64,000 nucleotides of DNA from Rhodococcus sp. IEGM 1381 (GCF_030056795.1 NZ_JASHKQ010000004.1:124001-188000), one strand, 5' to 3'. Positions 36,968 through 46,404 are shown, numbered from the stretch's first letter. The notes: generated by a model not told the origin, from the letters alone. Translations and numbers: made by a program.

Positions 36968-38487
36968 CGGCGAGCGACCTCACTGACATGAAGAGACAAG
37001 CGGTCCAGATGCAGTCTGCCGCGGCTGGTCCGCACGATCGTCGAACGGTCGCTGTCGCTCAGCGTCAAGCGCACGCCGCTGTCCGATCCGGACGAGTCGG
37101 AGGTCCGTCCGCTCACACGTACCCGCGCGGTGAGTGCAGCGTTCAGCAGGCTCAACAGAACCTCGGTTTCCTGCTCGTTCAGAATTCGGTCGTGGATTCC
37201 GGCCGACGCAAGCGACTGCGCTGCGGCACTGCGTGATCGCTGCGCGTCCAGTTGCTGCTCCCGAAGCCGTCTGATACCGCCGTCGTTGCGCTGCACCCGT
37301 CCCGGAACGCCGGGGGTCGGGGTGCGTCCGGTCTCGGCCAGGGTGCGGGAGATCTCGACCGGTGGAGCCTCCCACCACGATCGGGACGTGGAGATGATGT
37401 CGGCATCGGGATGCACCATCGACAGGTGTCTAGGCCTGCCGAGACCGAACACTGCGTGGAACAGGGCGTGTGCGCTGTCCTCGGTAGGCGTGGCAGCGAA
37501 CCAGCCGGCGAGATGTCGCAGTTGGCTTTCCCTGCTCACGCCGCCCCTGCGGGTCTCCGTGACGCGGCGTAGGAGCGACAGCACGGCGGCAATCGCGCTC
37601 ATCGTGCCTTCGCGGAGTCGCTCGGACTCGCTGAGTTCGGACTCCGCCGCGACGAACCAGTGCGACAGGCCGGCCCAGCGGTCGGTCCAGTCGGCTCGCC
37701 GTTCGTCGACGGAGAGAAATACTCGTTCGTCGCTGATCGCGGCCCGCTCGACGAGCTCCTCGATGCCGGTGCTCTCGACGACCGCGATCGCCTTCGCCAG
37801 CTTCGGGGCGTAGCGGGTGAGATCCGAGCTGAACTCGCGCATGTGCCTCAGCAGCGCGTCCTTGTGGACTAGAAACGACTCGGGAGTGATCTCGGTGGTG
37901 CGCACCAGATCGCCCAGCACCAGGTAGAAATGTGCGGCGCGGGTCGCCATCTCCGACAGTGTCGAATCGAGTCGACTGAGTTTGCGATAGATGCGATCGC
38001 CGTCGGCCTGACGGTTCGCCTCGGCCAGCTCGTGCATGTCGGCCAACAGCTCGGGCAACACCAACCGCGACAGTGACGCGTCGTCCAGACGGGCACCGAG
38101 CACGTCCTCGACCGCGCGGTAGGCCTTGTAGCCGGCCTGGCCGAACTGGTAGACGAAGTGACGGTTGCGGTACTCGGCGAGAGTCGCTGCGCGGGTGCCG
38201 TCGTAGCTGCGTTCGAGCAGGCCCCAGGCGTGGAGCTGATCGAGGAGGGGCGCGATGTCGAGCGTGGTCGGTGCGGCGTGCCGACCGGGGCTGCGGGTGA
38301 TGAGGTCGGCCACGTCTCCGGAGTGCAGCAGAACGACGTAGTTGGCTCGTGCGGTGTCGAATGCCCGGAGAACAGCCAGGTACTCGGATCGCTTCTCGGC
38401 AACGGCGAACGAGAACAGACCGAGACGGTCCTCCTCCACGAACGCGTTGACGGCACCCAGCCGTGCGTCCTCACCTGAATCGCTCAC
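36964..38487 (-). CDS. jetA: Wadjet-type JetA, TIGR02677 family (DUF2397, kleisin-like subunit)
   Basis: A 507-residue protein. It opens with LGLFSFAVAEKRSEYLAVLRAFDTARANYV, typical of TIGR02677/DUF2397, followed by helical repeats through about residue 260, a linker, and a C-terminal winged-helix-like part (EQETEVLLSLLNAALTARV). It is the expected kleisin-like subunit of the cassette. The start is GTG without a Shine-Dalgarno, 6 bases after a -10, so the operon mRNA is probably leaderless. It is the first gene of jetABCD, 46 bases from the stop of nirD. Confidence 0.87.
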   Translation of the reverse strand: MSDSGEDARLGAVNAFVEEDRLGLFSFAVAEKRSEYLAVLRAFDTARANYVVLLHSGDVADLITRSPGRHAAPTTLDIAPLLDQLHAWGLLERSYDGTRAATLAEYRNRHFVYQFGQAGYKAYRAVEDVLGARLDDASLSRLVLPELLADMHELAEANRQADGDRIYRKLSRLDSTLSEMATRAAHFYLVLGDLVRTTEITPESFLVHKDALLRHMREFSSDLTRYAPKLAKAIAVVESTGIEELVERAAISDERVFLSVDERRADWTDRWAGLSHWFVAAESELSESERLREGTMSAIAAVLSLLRRVTETRRGGVSRESQLRHLAGWFAATPTEDSAHALFHAVFGLGRPRHLSMVHPDADIISTSRSWWEAPPVEISRTLAETGRTPTPGVPGRVQRNDGGIRRLREQQLDAQRSRSAAAQSLASAGIHDRILNEQETEVLLSLLNAALTARVRVSGRTSDSSGSDSGVRLTLSDSDRSTIVRTSRGRLHLDRLSLHVSEVARR

Positions 38488-38493
38488 TGGAAC

Positions 38494-38524
38494 AGGGTAG
38501 GGGGTCGGAGTGCCAGTCGTTCAA
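38494..38524 (-). promoter_or_regulatory. predicted leaderless promoter of jetABCD
   Basis: On the minus strand TTGAAC (38519-38524) and TACCCT (38494-38499) are 19 bases apart. The -10 ends 6 bases before the GTG of jetA. The whole promoter fits the 46-base gap between nirD and jetA, so the defence cassette can be transcribed independently of nitrite reductase. Confidence 0.45.
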
Positions 38525-38533
38525 CCGTGCCGG

Positions 38534-38833
38534 TTACAGCTCCACGGTCACTTTCCCGTCCACCACTGCGGCGGGGTAGGTGCGCACGGAGTCGATACCA
38601 CTGGGGCAGGAGCCGTCGTCGAGAGAGAACGTGTATTGATGGAGTGGGCAGACGACTACAGACCCGTCGATCTGACCGTCCGCCAATGGCCCGCCCTTGT
38701 GCGGGCAGATGGCGTCCATGGCCCGCACCGAACCGTCACCGAGAAGGAATACAGCCACCTGCTTGCCGTCCACCACGTAGGCCCTGCCCTCACCGGGCGT
38801 CAGGTCCTCCACCGCTCCCACCGGCACGCTCAT
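38534..38833 (-). CDS. nirD: nitrite reductase small subunit, Rieske [2Fe-2S] type
   Basis: A 99-residue protein with an intact Rieske site: CPHKGG near residue 45 and CPLHQYTF near residue 63. It partners NirB in NAD(P)H-dependent assimilatory reduction of nitrite to ammonium in the cytoplasm. The ATG overlaps the nirB stop (ATGA). A longer frame exists but would overlap nirB extensively. It ends 46 bases before the jetA start region. Confidence 0.93.
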   Translation of the reverse strand: MSVPVGAVEDLTPGEGRAYVVDGKQVAVFLLGDGSVRAMDAICPHKGGPLADGQIDGSVVVCPLHQYTFSLDDGSCPSGIDSVRTYPAAVVDGKVTVEL

Positions 38834-41319
38834 CGGACCGGAACCTGCGGCAGCGGAAGCAGTGGCAGCGACGGGGTGAACTGGGCGGGTGATTTCGGTG
38901 CCGTGCGGTCCTGCCACGGGTCGACGTAGCCGTCCACCGACGCCTGCATTCGTTCGTCGAGACCGGCCACGATGCCGTCACGGTCGTCGATCAGCACGCT
39001 CTGCAGTTCTTCCAGGCCGAGGCGCGGAACCCACGCGTACGTTCGCTCGAGCCACTGGGCATTCTCGCGGTAGTGCTGAATGAACCTGGCTGCCAGGGTC
39101 AGAACCTCCTCGGACCCCGTCACGGTGGCCAGTAGATCGCCCTTGCGGATGTGTGCGCCGGCCGCACCTCCGACGTAGATCTCCCACTTGTCCTCGCCCA
39201 CCGAGACGACGCCGAAGTCCTTGCACAGTGCCTCCGAACAGTTGCGAGGGCAGCCGGCAACCGCGAGCTTCAACTTCGCCGGAGTCTCCAAGCCTTGGAA
39301 CCGCTCTTCGAGGGCGATTCCGAGAGCAGTCGAGTCGCCGAGGCCGAAGCGGCAGAAGTCGCTGCCCACACAGGTTTTCACCGTGCGCATGCTCTTGCCG
39401 TACGCGAAGCCCGAGGGCATGTCCAGATCGCCCCACACCTTCGGCAGGTCTTCCTTCTTGATGCCGAGCAGGTCGATGCGTTGTCCACCGGTTACCTTGA
39501 CCAGCGGAACGTGATACTTGTCGGCGACGTCGGCGATCTTGCGCAACTGATCCGGGGTGGTGACGCCACCCTTCATCTGCGGCACCACCGAGAACGTGCC
39601 GTCCCGCTGGATATTGGCGTGCACACGATCGTTGATGAACAACGCGCCGCGCTCGTCCACCCAATCCGGACCCCACACGGTTCGCAGCAGTGACGCCAAC
39701 GGCATCTTGGCGGCGGCGTCCTCCAGGCCGTCGGTCGCGAGTGCTGTGAACACCTGCGACACTGCCCGAAGATCCTGAGTTCGGACGGCATCGAGCAGTT
39801 CCGGCTTCGTCATCGGGATACACGGCACATACCAGTCTGCGGTGGGGTCTGTTTCGACGGCACCGCCCGCTGCGCACGCAATGATGTCCTTCACCAACCC
39901 TTTGCACGACCCGCAACCCTTGCCTGCGCGGGTCTTCGCGGTCACGTCGCTGAGGTTCTTGGCCCCGGCGTGCACGCAGGACACGATGGCACCCTTGGTG
40001 ACGCCGTTGCAGTTGCACACCTGGACGTCGTCGGCCAATTCGGCGGCTCCTGTTGCCGCAGAGGGTGTTCCCATATCGAAGAGCATGCTGATGCGCTCGT
40101 CGGGCAGTGGCACTTTCTCGTCGAACGCCTGGGTCAGGAAGTTCGCCTTCGAGATGTCGCCGAGCAGCGTGGCCCCGACGAGCTTGTTGTTACGTACGAT
40201 CACTGATTTGTACGTGCCACTCCGGGGCTCGTAGAACTGGACGAATTCGTCGTCGTCGCGTTCGGGGGCGGTGATCCCCATCGAGGCGACGTCGACACCG
40301 GCCACTTTGAGTTTTGTCGTCAGCCGCGAACCGTGGTATGCCGCACTGGGATTCGCGCCGGTGAGCACATCGGCCAACACGACGGCCTGCTCCCACAGCG
40401 GCGCAACGAGGCCGTACACCTCGCCGCGATGCTGGCAGCATTCACCGACGGCATAGATGGATCCTTCGTCCTCGCAACGCAATTGGTCGTCGACCACGAT
40501 TCCTCGTTCGATCACCAAGCCGCCCGCGCGGGCGAAGTCCACACTGGGGCGAATTCCGGCGGTAACGACGACCATGTCCGCAGCCAGCGAAGTACCGTCG
40601 TTGAACCCCACGCCGGTGACGACACCGTCCTCGGAACGCAACACCGAGGTGGTTCTCCTCGAGGTGTGCACGCCGACCCCGAGCGACTCGATCTTGTTGC
40701 GCAGCACTCGTCCACCGCGTTCGTCGAGCTGTTGGTTCATCAAGTGTCCGGGGGAGTGCACCACGTTCACGTCGAGCCCTTGCGTCCGCAGCCCGTACGC
40801 GGCTTCGAGGCCCAGAAGACCGCCGCCGATGACGACAGCGCAGACATCGTCGTGTGACTGTGCCATCTGCAGCATGCCGTTCGTGTCGGCGATGGTGCGG
40901 AAGCCGAACACGCCACGTGCCAGTCTGCCGTCGGATTCGCGGAGACCGTCCATGTTCGGGAAGAACGTGTTGCTTCCCGTCGCGATGATCAGCACGTCGT
41001 AGTCGACGGACCGTCCGCTCTCGCACACAACGGTCTTGGAGAAACGGTCCAGCGACACGGCCCGATCGCCCACATGCAGTGTCACGCCGTTGTCGCTGTA
41101 CCAGCTCATGGGATTGAGAATGAGATCCTCGTCGTCGACGGTGGTCTCACCGGACAGCACGTGCGAGAGCATGATTCGGTTGTAGTTTCCGTACGGCTCG
41201 TCGCCGATCATCGTGATCTCGAACAGCGAGCTGCCATCACGTTTGATTATCTCCTCGACCGTTCGGGCACCGGCCATTCCGTTGCCGATCACCAACAGCC
41301 GCTGCTTGCCCGCAGTCAT
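38830..41319 (-). CDS. nirB: NAD(P)H-dependent nitrite reductase large subunit
   Basis: An 829-residue multidomain enzyme. Residues 1-380 are an FAD/NAD(P)H oxidoreductase (LLVIGNGMAGARTVEEI; ATGSNTFFP; VVIGGGLLGLEAAYGL). Residues about 425-480 hold a BFD-like [2Fe-2S] domain (CNCNGVTKG...GCGSC). The sulfite/nitrite reductase ferredoxin and siroheme-[4Fe-4S] domain follows, with TCVGSDFCRFGLGD and AGCPRNCSEALC supplying the cluster cysteines. It transfers six electrons to nitrite to give ammonium. It starts in a TGATG overlap with the small upstream gene and is coupled to nirD. Confidence 0.97.
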   Translation of the reverse strand: MTAGKQRLLVIGNGMAGARTVEEIIKRDGSSLFEITMIGDEPYGNYNRIMLSHVLSGETTVDDEDLILNPMSWYSDNGVTLHVGDRAVSLDRFSKTVVCESGRSVDYDVLIIATGSNTFFPNMDGLRESDGRLARGVFGFRTIADTNGMLQMAQSHDDVCAVVIGGGLLGLEAAYGLRTQGLDVNVVHSPGHLMNQQLDERGGRVLRNKIESLGVGVHTSRRTTSVLRSEDGVVTGVGFNDGTSLAADMVVVTAGIRPSVDFARAGGLVIERGIVVDDQLRCEDEGSIYAVGECCQHRGEVYGLVAPLWEQAVVLADVLTGANPSAAYHGSRLTTKLKVAGVDVASMGITAPERDDDEFVQFYEPRSGTYKSVIVRNNKLVGATLLGDISKANFLTQAFDEKVPLPDERISMLFDMGTPSAATGAAELADDVQVCNCNGVTKGAIVSCVHAGAKNLSDVTAKTRAGKGCGSCKGLVKDIIACAAGGAVETDPTADWYVPCIPMTKPELLDAVRTQDLRAVSQVFTALATDGLEDAAAKMPLASLLRTVWGPDWVDERGALFINDRVHANIQRDGTFSVVPQMKGGVTTPDQLRKIADVADKYHVPLVKVTGGQRIDLLGIKKEDLPKVWGDLDMPSGFAYGKSMRTVKTCVGSDFCRFGLGDSTALGIALEERFQGLETPAKLKLAVAGCPRNCSEALCKDFGVVSVGEDKWEIYVGGAAGAHIRKGDLLATVTGSEEVLTLAARFIQHYRENAQWLERTYAWVPRLGLEELQSVLIDDRDGIVAGLDERMQASVDGYVDPWQDRTAPKSPAQFTPSLPLLPLPQVPVR

Positions 41320-41699
41320 CAGACGAGCACCAGACCGAAATCGACGACGACCTCTCCGGTGGTTCCGGCCGGGGCAGCGACGACCAATTCGAGGATGGTG
41401 TCCGGATCGACGTCCTCGACCACGCGTAGGGGGATGTTGACCCCGCTCTTGGCTCCCATCGGGAAGATGCGCATCGGGCTACCGTCGCGCAGCAGAGTCA
41501 CGACCACGAGTTCTTCGCTGGAGTTTCCTCCGCGGAAGTACAACGGTTGGGCCGTCACACCCTCGGGCACGACGAAACTCAGGCTGGGATCGATCAACTC
41601 GGGCTTGTCCAGGCCGTTGCCGGAGAAGGAGAAGACGCCTTGCAGAAATCGTGGTGTGCTGGCCATACCCACGAGGTTGCGGTGTCGGGGTGACGCCAC
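41319..41699 (-). CDS. uncharacterised small protein co-transcribed with nirB
   Basis: A 126-residue protein (115 if the ATG at 41666, MASTPRF, is used instead of the GTG at 41699). It is beta-rich, with a YFRGGNSSEELVVV stretch followed by DGSPMRIFPMGAKSGVNIPLRVVED and TGEVVVDFGLVLV. No signal peptide or metal motif is visible. Its stop overlaps the nirB start (TGATG), so it is the first gene of the nirBD operon, which suggests a role in nitrogen assimilation or in assembling the reductase. I do not recognise the family with confidence. Confidence 0.7.
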   Translation of the reverse strand: MASPRHRNLVGMASTPRFLQGVFSFSGNGLDKPELIDPSLSFVVPEGVTAQPLYFRGGNSSEELVVVTLLRDGSPMRIFPMGAKSGVNIPLRVVEDVDPDTILELVVAAPAGTTGEVVVDFGLVLV

Positions 41700-41708
41700 C
41701 GATGCGGT

Positions 41709-41719
41709 GACGTTACGTC
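41709..41719. repeat. palindrome upstream of the nirBD operon
   Basis: GACGT-T-ACGTC, an 11-base palindrome 10 bases before the first possible start codon; on the minus strand it contains TAACGT, a possible -10. It may be an operator. A match to the GlnR consensus is not convincing. Confidence 0.3.
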
Positions 41720-41767
41720 GGCATCAGAAATACCTCACCGAGCCCCGGTTCATAGTGTGCGCTCGGG

Positions 41768-42787
41768 TCAGAGCCCGAAGTTGCCCGGGCCGCGGCGCCT
41801 CAGATACTTCTCGAACTCGGCTGCAATGGCGTCGCCGTCGATCTTCGCAATCGCGTCGGACATGTCCACCTCGGCGTCGCCGCGCTCTTCGAGGCTGCGC
41901 ACGTATTCGCTGATCTCCTCGTCCTCCTTGGTCATCTCGTTGACCGTTTCTTCCCACTCCTCCGCCTGGGTGGGAAGTTCGCCGAGCGGCACCTCGATGT
42001 CGAGCACGTCCTCGACCCGCTGCAGCAGTGCGACGGTCGCCTTGGGATTCGGCGGCTGCGAGACGTAGTGCGGCACGGCGGCCCAGAACGACACCGCGGG
42101 GACGCCGGCCTTGACGCACTCGTCCTGCAACACGCCGGTGATCCCGGTCGGGCCCTCGTATCGGGTCTGTACGAGATTGAACTGTTCGGCCGACTCGGTG
42201 CTGTATGCGGTGCCGGTGACCGGAACGGGCCTGGTGTGCGGGGTGTCGGCCAGCAGTGCTCCCAGGATCACGACGGTCTCGACGCCGAGTTGTTCGACGA
42301 ACTCGAGCAGGTCGTCGCAGAAACTGCGCCACCGCATGTTCGGCTCGATGCCGCGAAGCAGCACCACGTCACGTTCGCTGCCGGGAGGTGAACACACCGA
42401 CAATCGAGTCGACGGCCACTCGATCTCACGGGTGACACCATCCACCTGCCGAACCGTCGGTCTGTTGACCTGGTAGTCGTAGTAGTCCTCCGAGTCCAGC
42501 TCGGCGAGAGGACTGGCATCCCAGATCAGCTCCAGGTGCTCGACGGCACCGCTCGCCGCATCGCCTGCGTCGTTCCAGCCCTCGAAAGCAGCCACCAGGA
42601 TGGGGGAGCGCAACTCGGGAATGTCCTCGTCGAGATCATCGAGATCTGTGGCGTTGGCCACAGCGTCATGCACGGCCTCGATCAACGCGGCATCGAGAGG
42701 CACAGCCGAGCCGGCACCCGAAATGTCCGCATTTTCGGTACCGTCGTCGTTCGGGGACTGGCCATCGAGGTTTCGGGGACTCACCAC
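41768..42787 (-). CDS. PAC2 family protein (proteasome-assembly-chaperone fold)
   Basis: A 339-residue protein with the PAC2 core from about residue 60: SPILVAAFEGWNDAGDAASGAVEHL, EYYDY-like ELDSEDYYDYQVNRP, VVILGALLADTPHTRPVPVTGTA and GVPAVSFWAAVPHYVSQPPNPKA. The acidic tail ends in RRRGPGNFGL. Eukaryotic PAC2 assists proteasome assembly and the archaeal members are similar; the actinobacterial role is untested, although a proteasome locus lies 10 kb away in this window. The start is GTG (two in tandem). It diverges from metH with a 47-base gap. Confidence 0.88.
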   Translation of the reverse strand: MVSPRNLDGQSPNDDGTENADISGAGSAVPLDAALIEAVHDAVANATDLDDLDEDIPELRSPILVAAFEGWNDAGDAASGAVEHLELIWDASPLAELDSEDYYDYQVNRPTVRQVDGVTREIEWPSTRLSVCSPPGSERDVVLLRGIEPNMRWRSFCDDLLEFVEQLGVETVVILGALLADTPHTRPVPVTGTAYSTESAEQFNLVQTRYEGPTGITGVLQDECVKAGVPAVSFWAAVPHYVSQPPNPKATVALLQRVEDVLDIEVPLGELPTQAEEWEETVNEMTKEDEEISEYVRSLEERGDAEVDMSDAIAKIDGDAIAAEFEKYLRRRGPGNFGL

Positions 42788-42822
42788 GACAGCCTACGAC
42801 CCGAGCGAACTGCGGTGCCCAC

Positions 42823-42828
42823 TACTCT
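42823..42828 (+). promoter_or_regulatory. possible -10 of metH
   Basis: TACTCT ends 6 bases before the metH ATG, the spacing expected for a leaderless mRNA. GAG at the start codon is too close to be a normal ribosome binding site. No -35 match is visible. Confidence 0.35.
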
Positions 42829-42834
42829 GTAGAG

Positions 42835-45800
42835 ATGCCCGATCAACACAAGCCCGGTCTGCTCGATGCGATTTCTCGTCGCGTTGTCATCGGCGACGGA
42901 GCCATGGGCACGATGCTCCAGGACGCCGACCTGACTCTCGACGACTTTCTCGGTCTCGAGGGATGCAACGAGATTCTGAACGCCACCCGGCCCGACGTGC
43001 TGCGCGAGATCCACCGTGAGTACTTCGCGGCCGGTGCGGACGCCGTGGAAACGAACACGTTCGGATGCAACCTGCCCAACCTGGCCGACTACGACATCGA
43101 GGATCGAATCCGCGAGTTGGCCGAGAAAGGCACCCGGCTCGCACGCGAGACCGCCGACGAAATGGGCCCCGGCCGCGATGGGATGGACCGATACGTCCTG
43201 GGTTCCATGGGCCCCGGCACCAAGCTCCCCACACTCGGGCATGCTCCGTTCGCCCGGCTGCGCGATGCGTACACCGAAGCCGCATTGGGAATGATCGACG
43301 GCGGTGCCGATGCCATTCTGGTGGAGACCTGCCAGGACTTGCTTCAGGTCAAGGCCGCGATCATCGGCAGCCAGCACGCGATGGACAAGCTCGGTGTCCG
43401 TATTCCGATCATCACCCACGTGACGGTCGAGACGACGGGCGCGATGCTCGTCGGCAGCGAGATCGGTGCCGCGCTGGCAGCGCTCGAACCGCTGGGTATC
43501 GACATGATCGGGCTCAATTGCGCGACCGGTCCGGCGGAAATGAGCGAGCACCTGCGCCATCTGTCCAAGCATTCGCGTATTCCGGTGTCGGTGATGCCCA
43601 ATGCCGGCCTACCGACTCTGGGCGCCAAGGGAGCCGAGTACCCACTGACCGCCCCTGAATTGGCCACGGCGCTCAGCGGTTTCGTGAGCGAATACGGGCT
43701 TTCCCTGGTCGGCGGTTGCTGCGGCACCACGCCAGAGCACATCCGCCAGGTTGCCGACATGGTCCACGGGGCAACGAAACTCGAACGTCGGCCTGAGCCG
43801 GAGCCTGGTGTCTCGTCGCTGTACAGCGCCGTCCCGTTCGAGCAGGATGCCAGCATCCTGATGATCGGTGAGCGGACGAACTCCAACGGCTCGAGAGCAT
43901 TTCGCGATGCGATGTTGGCCGAGGACTACGACAAGTGCCTCGACATCGCCAAGGACCAAACCCGCGACGGCGCCCACATGCTCGATCTGAACATCGACTA
44001 CGTCGGCCGCGACGGTGCCGCCGACATGGCAGCGCTCGCCAGCAGATTGGCGACTGCGTCGACGCTGCCGATCATGCTCGACTCCACCGAACCGGCCGTA
44101 CTCGAAGCCGGTCTCGAGCACCTCGGCGGTCGAAGCGCCGTCAACTCGGTCAACTACGAGGACGGCGACGGGCCCGATTCGCGGTTCCAGAAGATCATGC
44201 GTCTGGTCAAGGAACACGGTGCCGCAGTCGTCGCCCTCACAATCGACGAGGAAGGGCAGGCCCGAACGGCCGAATGGAAGGTGCGTGTCGCAGATCGACT
44301 GATCACCGACATCACCGAGAACTGGGGCCTGCGCCACGAGGACATCATCGTCGATACCCTCACCTTCCCGATTTCCACCGGCCAGGAAGAGGTTCGACGC
44401 GACGGTATCGAGACCATCGAGGCGATCCGGCAGCTCAAGGAGAGGTATCCGAAGGTGCACACCACCCTCGGGTTGTCGAACATCTCGTTCGGTCTCAATC
44501 CCGCTGCACGCCAGGTGCTGAACTCGGTCTTCCTGCACGAGTGCACACAGGCCGGTCTCGACACCGCCATCGTGCACGCGTCGAAGATCCTGCCGATGAA
44601 CAAGATTCCCGACGAGCAGCGCGAGACTGCTCTGGATCTGGTGTACGACCGCCGTCGCGAAGGCTATGACCCGTTGCAGAAGCTTATGCAGCTGTTCGAG
44701 GGCGTCTCGGCAGCGTCGGCCCGAGAGTCACGCGCCGAGGAACTGGGTCGTCTGCCACTGTTCGAGCGACTCGAACGCCGCATCGTCGACGGCGAACGCA
44801 ACGGCCTCGACGCCGATCTGGATGCCGCGATGACCGAGAAGCCACCGCTGGCGATCATCAACGAGACGTTGCTCTCGGGCATGAAGACCGTGGGCGAGCT
44901 GTTCGGTTCCGGCCAGATGCAACTGCCGTTCGTGCTCGCGTCCGCCGAGGTGATGAAGGCAGCGGTTGCGTATCTGGAGCCACACATGGAGGCGACCGAC
45001 GACGACGGCAAAGGTCGTATCGTGCTCGGTACCGTCAAGGGCGATGTCCACGACATCGGAAAGAACCTCGTCGACATCATTCTGAGCAACAACGGCTACG
45101 AGGTCGTCAATCTCGGTATCAAGCAACCGATCTCGACCATTCTCGAAGCCGCGATCGACAAGCGTGCCGACGTGATCGGGATGTCCGGACTGCTGGTCAA
45201 GTCGACGGTGGTCATGAAGGACAACCTGATCGAACTCAACTCCCGCGGCGTGGCAGAGCAATTTCCGGTCCTGCTCGGCGGTGCTGCGTTGACGCGGTCG
45301 TACGTCGAGAACGATCTGCAAGATGTGTACGAGGGCGACGTGCACTATGCGCGCGACGCGTTCGAGGGCCTGCGTTTGATGGACACCATCATGACCACCA
45401 AACGCGGTGGGGGACCGGCCCCGGACAGTCCGGAGGCACTCGCCGCGAAGGCCAAGACGGCCGAACGCAAGGAACGCCACGAGCGCTCCAAGCGCATCGC
45501 GGAGAAGCGCAAGGCCGCAGAGGCACCGGTCGTCGTGCCCGAGCGATCCGATGTCGCGGCCGATATCGACATTCCGGTCCCGCCGTTCTGGGGTACTCGC
45601 ATCGTCCGAGGCGTGTCCTTGGCCGACTACTCGGGTCTGCTCGACGAGCGTGCACTGTTCCTCGGACAATGGGGCCTGCGCGGTGCCCGCAAGGGTGAAG
45701 GTGCCACCTACGAAGACCTGGTGGAATCGGAAGGCAAACCGCGCCTGCGGTATTGGCTGGATCGTCTGAGCACCGACGGCATACTCGCACACGCCGCACT

Positions 45801-46404
45801 GGTGTACGGGTACTTCCCGGCGGTCTCCGAGGGCGACGACATCGTAGTGCTCACCCAGCCCGAACCCGATGCACCCGAACGCTTTCGATTCACGTTCCCG
45901 CGGCAGCACCGTGACCGTTTCCTCTGCATCTCTGATTTCGTTCGGTCCCGTTCGGCTGCAAGAGAATCCGGCCAGGTAGATGTTCTGCCGATGAACCTGG
46001 TGACGATGGGCCAGCCCATTGCCGATTTCGCCAACGAGCTGTTCGCGGCCGACTCGTACCGCGACTATCTCGAGGTGCACGGAATCGGTGTGCAGCTCAC
46101 CGAGGCGTTGGCCGAATATTGGCATCGCCGAGTGCGCGAGGAACTGAAACTGTCCGACGGCAAATCGGTCGCCGCAGAGGATCCCACCGAGGCCGAGGGG
46201 TACTTCAAACTCGAATACCGCGGTGCTCGTTACTCGTTCGGCTACGGGGCATGCCCCGATCTGGAAGACCGGATCAAGCTCGCTGCTCTGCTCGAGCCCG
46301 AGAGGATCGGCGTGAAGCTCTCCGAGGAGCTGCAGCTGCACCCCGAACAGTCGACCGATGCGTTCGTACTTCATCACCCGGAGGCCAAGTACTTCAATGT
46401 CTAG
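42835..46404 (+). CDS. metH: cobalamin-dependent methionine synthase
   Basis: An 1189-residue modular enzyme that methylates homocysteine from 5-methyl-THF through methylcobalamin. The homocysteine domain is residues about 1-310 (GAMGTML; zinc cysteines in GLNCATG and GGCCGTTPEH). The folate-binding domain, about 335-610, starts IGERTNSNGSRAF. The B12 domain, about 650-870, has lower-ligand motif DVHDIG (Asp737, His739, Gly742). The reactivation domain with S-adenosylmethionine site is C-terminal (GYGACPDLEDR near residue 1140). A linker rich in Lys/Glu/Ala near 870-910 replaces a tighter junction. The last 8 bases overlap the HAD gene. No B12 riboswitch fits in the short upstream gap. Confidence 0.97.
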   Translation: MPDQHKPGLLDAISRRVVIGDGAMGTMLQDADLTLDDFLGLEGCNEILNATRPDVLREIHREYFAAGADAVETNTFGCNLPNLADYDIEDRIRELAEKGTRLARETADEMGPGRDGMDRYVLGSMGPGTKLPTLGHAPFARLRDAYTEAALGMIDGGADAILVETCQDLLQVKAAIIGSQHAMDKLGVRIPIITHVTVETTGAMLVGSEIGAALAALEPLGIDMIGLNCATGPAEMSEHLRHLSKHSRIPVSVMPNAGLPTLGAKGAEYPLTAPELATALSGFVSEYGLSLVGGCCGTTPEHIRQVADMVHGATKLERRPEPEPGVSSLYSAVPFEQDASILMIGERTNSNGSRAFRDAMLAEDYDKCLDIAKDQTRDGAHMLDLNIDYVGRDGAADMAALASRLATASTLPIMLDSTEPAVLEAGLEHLGGRSAVNSVNYEDGDGPDSRFQKIMRLVKEHGAAVVALTIDEEGQARTAEWKVRVADRLITDITENWGLRHEDIIVDTLTFPISTGQEEVRRDGIETIEAIRQLKERYPKVHTTLGLSNISFGLNPAARQVLNSVFLHECTQAGLDTAIVHASKILPMNKIPDEQRETALDLVYDRRREGYDPLQKLMQLFEGVSAASARESRAEELGRLPLFERLERRIVDGERNGLDADLDAAMTEKPPLAIINETLLSGMKTVGELFGSGQMQLPFVLASAEVMKAAVAYLEPHMEATDDDGKGRIVLGTVKGDVHDIGKNLVDIILSNNGYEVVNLGIKQPISTILEAAIDKRADVIGMSGLLVKSTVVMKDNLIELNSRGVAEQFPVLLGGAALTRSYVENDLQDVYEGDVHYARDAFEGLRLMDTIMTTKRGGGPAPDSPEALAAKAKTAERKERHERSKRIAEKRKAAEAPVVVPERSDVAADIDIPVPPFWGTRIVRGVSLADYSGLLDERALFLGQWGLRGARKGEGATYEDLVESEGKPRLRYWLDRLSTDGILAHAALVYGYFPAVSEGDDIVVLTQPEPDAPERFRFTFPRQHRDRFLCISDFVRSRSAARESGQVDVLPMNLVTMGQPIADFANELFAADSYRDYLEVHGIGVQLTEALAEYWHRRVREELKLSDGKSVAAEDPTEAEGYFKLEYRGARYSFGYGACPDLEDRIKLAALLEPERIGVKLSEELQLHPEQSTDAFVLHHPEAKYFNV

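Noticed and set aside
30120-38533. mobile-element signs around the jetABCD operon (integrase, transposase, direct repeats, tRNA attachment site)
   Set aside because: None is visible; the flanks are 12 and 46 bases and no repeats bound the cassette.
42788-42834. cobalamin riboswitch before metH
   Set aside because: The gap to the divergent PAC2 gene is only 47 bases, too short for the element, and no conserved B12 box is seen.
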